A stretch of DNA of 17,627 nucleotides, from NCBI GenBank assembly GCA_009911175.1, contig QXWX01000121.1, positions 1-17,627 of the forward strand, written 5' to 3'. The first letter of the stretch is position 1. Each line of letters starts with the position of its first letter. Positions 14,384 through 17,627 of the stretch are shown piece by piece. Under the pieces are notes generated by a model. It worked only from the letters and a program-made list of their open reading frames with translations. It did not search any database and was not told where the DNA came from. The position numbers and the translations under genes are program-made. This stretch comes from Lachnospiraceae bacterium. GTDB taxonomy: Bacteria; Bacillota_A; Clostridia; Lachnospirales; Lachnospiraceae.

Positions 14384-16057
14384 ATGGGAATATATCTGAA
14401 TGGGAAAAAGGCATTTGGAGTATTTCAGGAGGATGTTGCTTTCACATATTATGTGGATAAAACGGATATCCTGGATGAGCTTGTGCCGATATTAGAACTA
14501 AAAAACAGCAGAACCAGACAAGAGAAAACCGGTAGGGGAAAGGGACTCAAATATATCTGTATTACCAGGCCGCGCCGATTTGGAAAGACGATGATAGCGA
14601 ATATGATCGCTTCCTACTTGGGAAAAGGCGTGGACAGCAGCGGGGAATTTGACAGATTAAAGGCATCCGGGTATGAGTGGTATAAAAAGCATCTGAACCA
14701 GCATAATGTGATTCGGATTACATTCAATGAGCTGCCGAACGAGATTACCACCTTTGAGCAGTATATTTCCAGGATAAAGAGGCTGCTTATGGACGATCTG
14801 CTGATGGAGTATCAGAATGTACGTATTCGAGAGGATGATTCCATCTGGGACGCACTGACAAAGATTTATGAATACTGCGATGGTGAAAAGTTTGTCTTTA
14901 TACTGGATGAGTGGGATTTTATTTATCACCAGAAATTTGCTTCACAGGAAGATAAGGACGCGTTCACCAAATTCCTCAGTACTCTGTTGAAGGACCAGCC
15001 GTATGTAGAGATGGCCTATATGACAGGGATCCTTCCGATTTCGAAATACTCCAGCGGCTCCGAACTCAATATGTTTTTTGAGTTTTCGATGGCAACGATG
15101 GAAAAGTACAGTGAGTATTTCGGCTTTACAGATGAAGAGGTGGATGCGTTATATCAGCGTTATATAAAACTGGAGGAAGATCCAAAGGTGTCCCGCAATG
15201 ATCTGAGACTCTGGTATAACGGCTATCAGACAAAGTCAGGAAGAAGGCTGTACAATCCCCGTTCGGTAGTAGGCGCGTTGGAATACAATCAGATCGGGAG
15301 CTATTGGACAAATTCCGGGCCTTATGATGAAATCTATTATTATGTAAAAAATGACACCGCCAATATGCGCGAAGATATCGCGCTCATGATGAGCGGAACA
15401 CCGGTGCCTGCAAATGTACAGGAATATGCTTCCGTCTCCATGGAGCTTAAGACAAAGGATGAGATTTTTTCAGCCATGGTTGTATACGGCTTTCTGAGCT
15501 ATGCGGATGGCTGTGTATCAATCCCGAATAAAGAATTGATGGATAAGTTTGCGGAAATGGTAAGGAAAAGGCCGGATTTCGGCTATATCTACCGCCTGGC
15601 GGTAGAATCCGGTAAGATGCTGACGGCAACGAGAAAAGGTGATACCGATACGATGGTTGAGCTTTTAGAGCGTGTGCATAATACGGAAAGCCCGCTGACC
15701 AGATACAGCGATGAATCGGAGCTTTCCAAGGTGATCACTTTTGTATATCTCCAGGCACGGGAATATTATGATATCCGACTGGAGGACAGATCAGGGACCG
15801 GTTATGTGGATTATATTTTTTATCCTTATAAAAAAGAAGATGATGGGATTATCATCGAATTGAAAGTGGACGATACTGTAGACAGCGCGATCAGGCAGAT
15901 CAAAGACAGGAAGTATGCCTTAAATTTTGATGGGAAATTGGGGGAGGAACCCAAGTGTACAGGGAGGATTCTGGCTGTGGGGATCGCGTATGACAGAAAG
16001 GATGAAACAAAGCGGCATGAATGTAAGGTGGAGGTGCTGCGGGAACGATTGAAATAG
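14384..16057 (+). CDS. AAA-ATPase-like protein with C-terminal PD-(D/E)XK nuclease-type domain
   Basis: The 557-residue protein belongs to the large gut-bacterial group with an AAA-ATPase-like N-terminal domain and a PD-(D/E)XK-like C-terminal domain. It starts MGIYLNGKKAFG with a YYVDK segment near 22-26. It has a Walker A variant RPRRFGKT (62-69) and Walker B VFILDEWDF (171-179). Near the end are Asp476 in YVDYIF and ELK (492-494), the D...ExK nuclease signature. The family's biological role is not established; links to defence or mobile DNA are proposed from context. ATG 14384 fits the family start, though AAAGGAG lies 13 bases away. GTG 14372 is only one base from that site. It lies between hicAB and an integrase, supporting an accessory role. 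Confidence 0.85.
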   Translation: MGIYLNGKKAFGVFQEDVAFTYYVDKTDILDELVPILELKNSRTRQEKTGRGKGLKYICITRPRRFGKTMIANMIASYLGKGVDSSGEFDRLKASGYEWYKKHLNQHNVIRITFNELPNEITTFEQYISRIKRLLMDDLLMEYQNVRIREDDSIWDALTKIYEYCDGEKFVFILDEWDFIYHQKFASQEDKDAFTKFLSTLLKDQPYVEMAYMTGILPISKYSSGSELNMFFEFSMATMEKYSEYFGFTDEEVDALYQRYIKLEEDPKVSRNDLRLWYNGYQTKSGRRLYNPRSVVGALEYNQIGSYWTNSGPYDEIYYYVKNDTANMREDIALMMSGTPVPANVQEYASVSMELKTKDEIFSAMVVYGFLSYADGCVSIPNKELMDKFAEMVRKRPDFGYIYRLAVESGKMLTATRKGDTDTMVELLERVHNTESPLTRYSDESELSKVITFVYLQAREYYDIRLEDRSGTGYVDYIFYPYKKEDDGIIIELKVDDTVDSAIRQIKDRKYALNFDGKLGEEPKCTGRILAVGIAYDRKDETKRHECKVEVLRERLK

Positions 16058-16062
16058 AAAGC

Positions 16063-16114
16063 GGAGTTGCCGAATTTCTGGAAGGATGTGGATCCTTCTG
16101 AATGCGGCAGCTCC
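16063..16114 (+). terminator. Large two-part hairpin after the AAA/PD-(D/E)XK gene
   Basis: GGAGTTGCCG (16063-16072) pairs with CGGCAGCTCC (16105-16114) over ten positions with one G-U. Inside, GAAGGA (16081-16086) pairs with TCCTTC (16093-16098). It starts 5 bases after the stop codon, which suits a terminator, but only AATTTG follows instead of a T-run. It may be a transcript-end stabiliser. Confidence 0.45.
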
Positions 16115-16119
16115 AATTT

Positions 16120-16204
16120 GTTATACCCAAGGGCATCCCACCATGGCCATTCGGCCGCTTCGCAAGGTATACTTAGGATCTGACGCAGAGTGCCCTGCTC
16201 TGCG
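16120..16204. other. Hairpin-rich spacer between the AAA gene and the integrase
   Basis: TATACC (16122-16127) can pair with GGTATA (16166-16171), enclosing GGCC-ATTC-GGCC. Further on, CGCAGAG (16184-16190) pairs with CTCTGCG (16198-16204) around a 7-base loop. The spacer ends 50 bases before the integrase stop codon, where an element end or attachment site would be expected, but I find no matching direct repeat within the window. No gene is seen in 16058-16254. Confidence 0.4.
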
Positions 16205-16254
16205 ACAATGTACCGGAATCGCCCTGCTGGCAGAGCTTTCTAAAAATTGACTGC

Positions 16255-17391
16255 TTAATCTGACTGCGCAGTAGAAAAGCAGTCCGCTGTTTTTAAGCGT
16301 CGCATGTTTTCCCTTTTTAAATTGATGTTCGGATGTACATACCGGTCAAGCGTTATGGAAATATTTGCATGTCCGAGCACCTCACTTAAGGTTTTTACAT
16401 CAAAGCCGACTTCGATGCAGCGTGTCGCAAAGGTATGGCGCAGGGTATGAAAATGTACATTTTCTATACTGCATGCCGCTGTGTATTTCTTTAAATACCT
16501 TTGCAGATTTCTGGGTTCCATGCAGTTCCCATTTCCGGTCAGCACAAAACACTCCGGGTCATCCTGGTAAAATTGTCTGCAAAGTGCCGAAATATCCGGC
16601 ATAAGCGGGATGGTCCTCCGCGACTTGTCGCTTTTGGGCGAGCCGATCATCAGGATTGTTTTTGTCTTTCCCTGAGAATTGATATCTTTGATACGCTGTA
16701 CGGTTTTGTTTACACAGATGATCTCCTCGTTGAAGGAAATGTCCTTCCAGCGCAGAGCGCAGATCTCGCCGATCCGCATTCCGGTGCGAAGTGCCAGATA
16801 GACGGCAAACCTTCCCGCGTCCATCCCATTTGACAAATATAAAACCAGCCTGGATTCTTCCTCTTTGCTCAATACACGTACTGCTTTGGGAGATTCACGG
16901 GGATAGATCACTTCGACATGGGATAATGCTCCGTCAATCTGTTTATTAATATAGGTAAGGATAGAACGCATAAAAGTCAGGATATCACGCACGGATTTTA
17001 TAGAGAGTTCCTTTTCATTGATCAGATGTTGCGAAAAAGCGGATAATTTTTCCGTTGTAATATCTTCGGGATACAGATTTCCCAAATAAGGTTTCACATG
17101 TTTTTCAATCCCGTATTGATATTTTACATAGCTGGACATTTTTAACTGTGTGCTGCGAAGATCCAGCCAGCTGTCACAATAAAACGAAAATTTTTCCGCT
17201 TTTACCTCAGGCTTCGGAACCGTTCCGCTTAACAGCTTCGCCCTAGCTTCCGCAGCCTTGTCCTTAGCTTCCATATAGGTTTTGCCGTAGCAGAACCCAT
17301 ATTTGATCTTGCCGCTTTTTTCACGGGTTTTGATATACCGTGCCTCCCAACGGCCATCCTTCCTTTTGAAAATATTTTCACCCTTTGCCAT
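16255..17391 (-). CDS. Tyrosine recombinase / integrase, Tn916 type
   Basis: This 378-residue site-specific recombinase has an N-terminal arm-binding domain (about 1-60, with FKRKDGRWEARYIKT). A core-binding SAM-like domain (about 65-165) follows, then the catalytic domain. The catalytic residues are all present: Arg206 in TGMRIGEI, a lysine at 253 or 256 in SPKSDKSRR, His315 and Arg318 in HTLRH, His341 in LGHANIS, and nucleophile Tyr351 in LDRYVH. The ATG (complement of 17389-17391) follows AGGAGG by 7 bases. The open frame extends 13 codons upstream without support. The 3' end points left, so if it belongs to an integrated element, the element probably extends right, beyond the window. No excisionase gene is seen in the 236 bases upstream. 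Confidence 0.93.
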   Translation of the reverse strand: MAKGENIFKRKDGRWEARYIKTREKSGKIKYGFCYGKTYMEAKDKAAEARAKLLSGTVPKPEVKAEKFSFYCDSWLDLRSTQLKMSSYVKYQYGIEKHVKPYLGNLYPEDITTEKLSAFSQHLINEKELSIKSVRDILTFMRSILTYINKQIDGALSHVEVIYPRESPKAVRVLSKEEESRLVLYLSNGMDAGRFAVYLALRTGMRIGEICALRWKDISFNEEIICVNKTVQRIKDINSQGKTKTILMIGSPKSDKSRRTIPLMPDISALCRQFYQDDPECFVLTGNGNCMEPRNLQRYLKKYTAACSIENVHFHTLRHTFATRCIEVGFDVKTLSEVLGHANISITLDRYVHPNINLKRENMRRLKTADCFSTAQSD

Positions 17392-17437
17392 ACAAGTACC
17401 TCCTGTGTTTTGCTTTGTCCATAGTGCCAATATTAAA

Positions 17438-17455
17438 TGTATAAGAGTTTATACA
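17438..17455. promoter_or_regulatory. Palindrome upstream of the integrase, candidate operator
   Basis: TGTATAA-GAGT-TTATACA is a perfect 7-base inverted repeat, 47 bases upstream of the integrase start. Surrounding bases are very AT-rich on the minus strand (TATATAAAA further upstream), fitting a promoter region, though I cannot assign one clear -35/-10 pair. The repeat may bind a repressor controlling the integrase. The rest of the right end (17456-17627) shows no gene or clear structure. Confidence 0.5.
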
Positions 17456-17627
17456 CTTTTTATATAAAATAATGACTGCCAAACAGACTGCGTGGGGCTC
17501 TCAATTTACAAAAATTTCATATATAGACGTGAAGCTGGAGATAGGAAATATACAGGATTGAAAGGTGAAATTTTTTCGCACTAAAAAAGTAAATAACTAC
17601 TGTTGTTTGAGGCGGTTTGTGATAAAA

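Noticed and set aside
1..17627. CRISPR array, tRNA or rRNA genes
   Set aside because: No regularly spaced repeats, tRNA cloverleaf with TTCRANY loop, or rRNA segments were seen on either strand by eye.

Overview
The window looks like a chromosomal segment of a gut-type Clostridium (Lachnospiraceae, former cluster XIVa). This rests on roughly balanced GC with strong GGAGG-type ribosome binding sites, a tryptophan operon in the order trpD-C-F-B-A, a ClpC with an LGF loop, and accessory genes typical of that group (short HicA/HicB, an AAA ATPase fused to a PD-(D/E)XK domain, a Tn916-type integrase). No RNA polymerase, rRNA or tRNA gene is present, so the assignment is an inference.

Layout, left to right. 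(1) 1-4241: the distal tryptophan operon. trpD is present only as its C-terminal half; its 5' part is replaced by unrelated AT-rich sequence ending in a small hairpin. A covarying copy of that hairpin lies in front of trpC. trpC, trpF, trpB and trpA are intact, and trpF/trpB and trpB/trpA overlap. (2) 4345-5301: an aldo/keto reductase, possibly read from the same transcript. (3) 5375-7803: a promoter overlapping a palindrome, a 172-residue protein of unknown function, a CstA-type transporter, and a terminator shared with the convergent AraC-type regulator (7799-8686, minus). (4) 8687-10083: divergent promoters with an inverted repeat between them, a folded leader RNA, a DapF-like protein in which both catalytic cysteines are replaced (Ser73, Asn220), and a strong terminator. 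(5) 10211-13130: a small GntR/YtrA-type repressor and ClpC. (6) 13128-13764: a promoter, a second folded RNA resembling the first, and a 137-residue protein of unknown function. (7) 13781-17391: an accessory stretch with hicA-hicB, an AAA/PD-(D/E)XK protein, a hairpin-rich spacer and a tyrosine integrase on the minus strand. The window ends just upstream of that integrase.

The trp genes make tryptophan from anthranilate. CstA is probably a pyruvate or peptide transporter under its own promoter. ClpC is the protein quality-control ATPase.

The observations most worth following up are: the two related structured RNAs (8911-9027 and 13163-13304), each just downstream of a TATAATATA promoter and sharing a TTTGCGRATGGAT core; the pair of covarying hairpins flanking the trpD remnant; and the DapF homologue without catalytic cysteines behind one of these RNAs. 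All structures and similarities were found by eye; no folding or database search was run.
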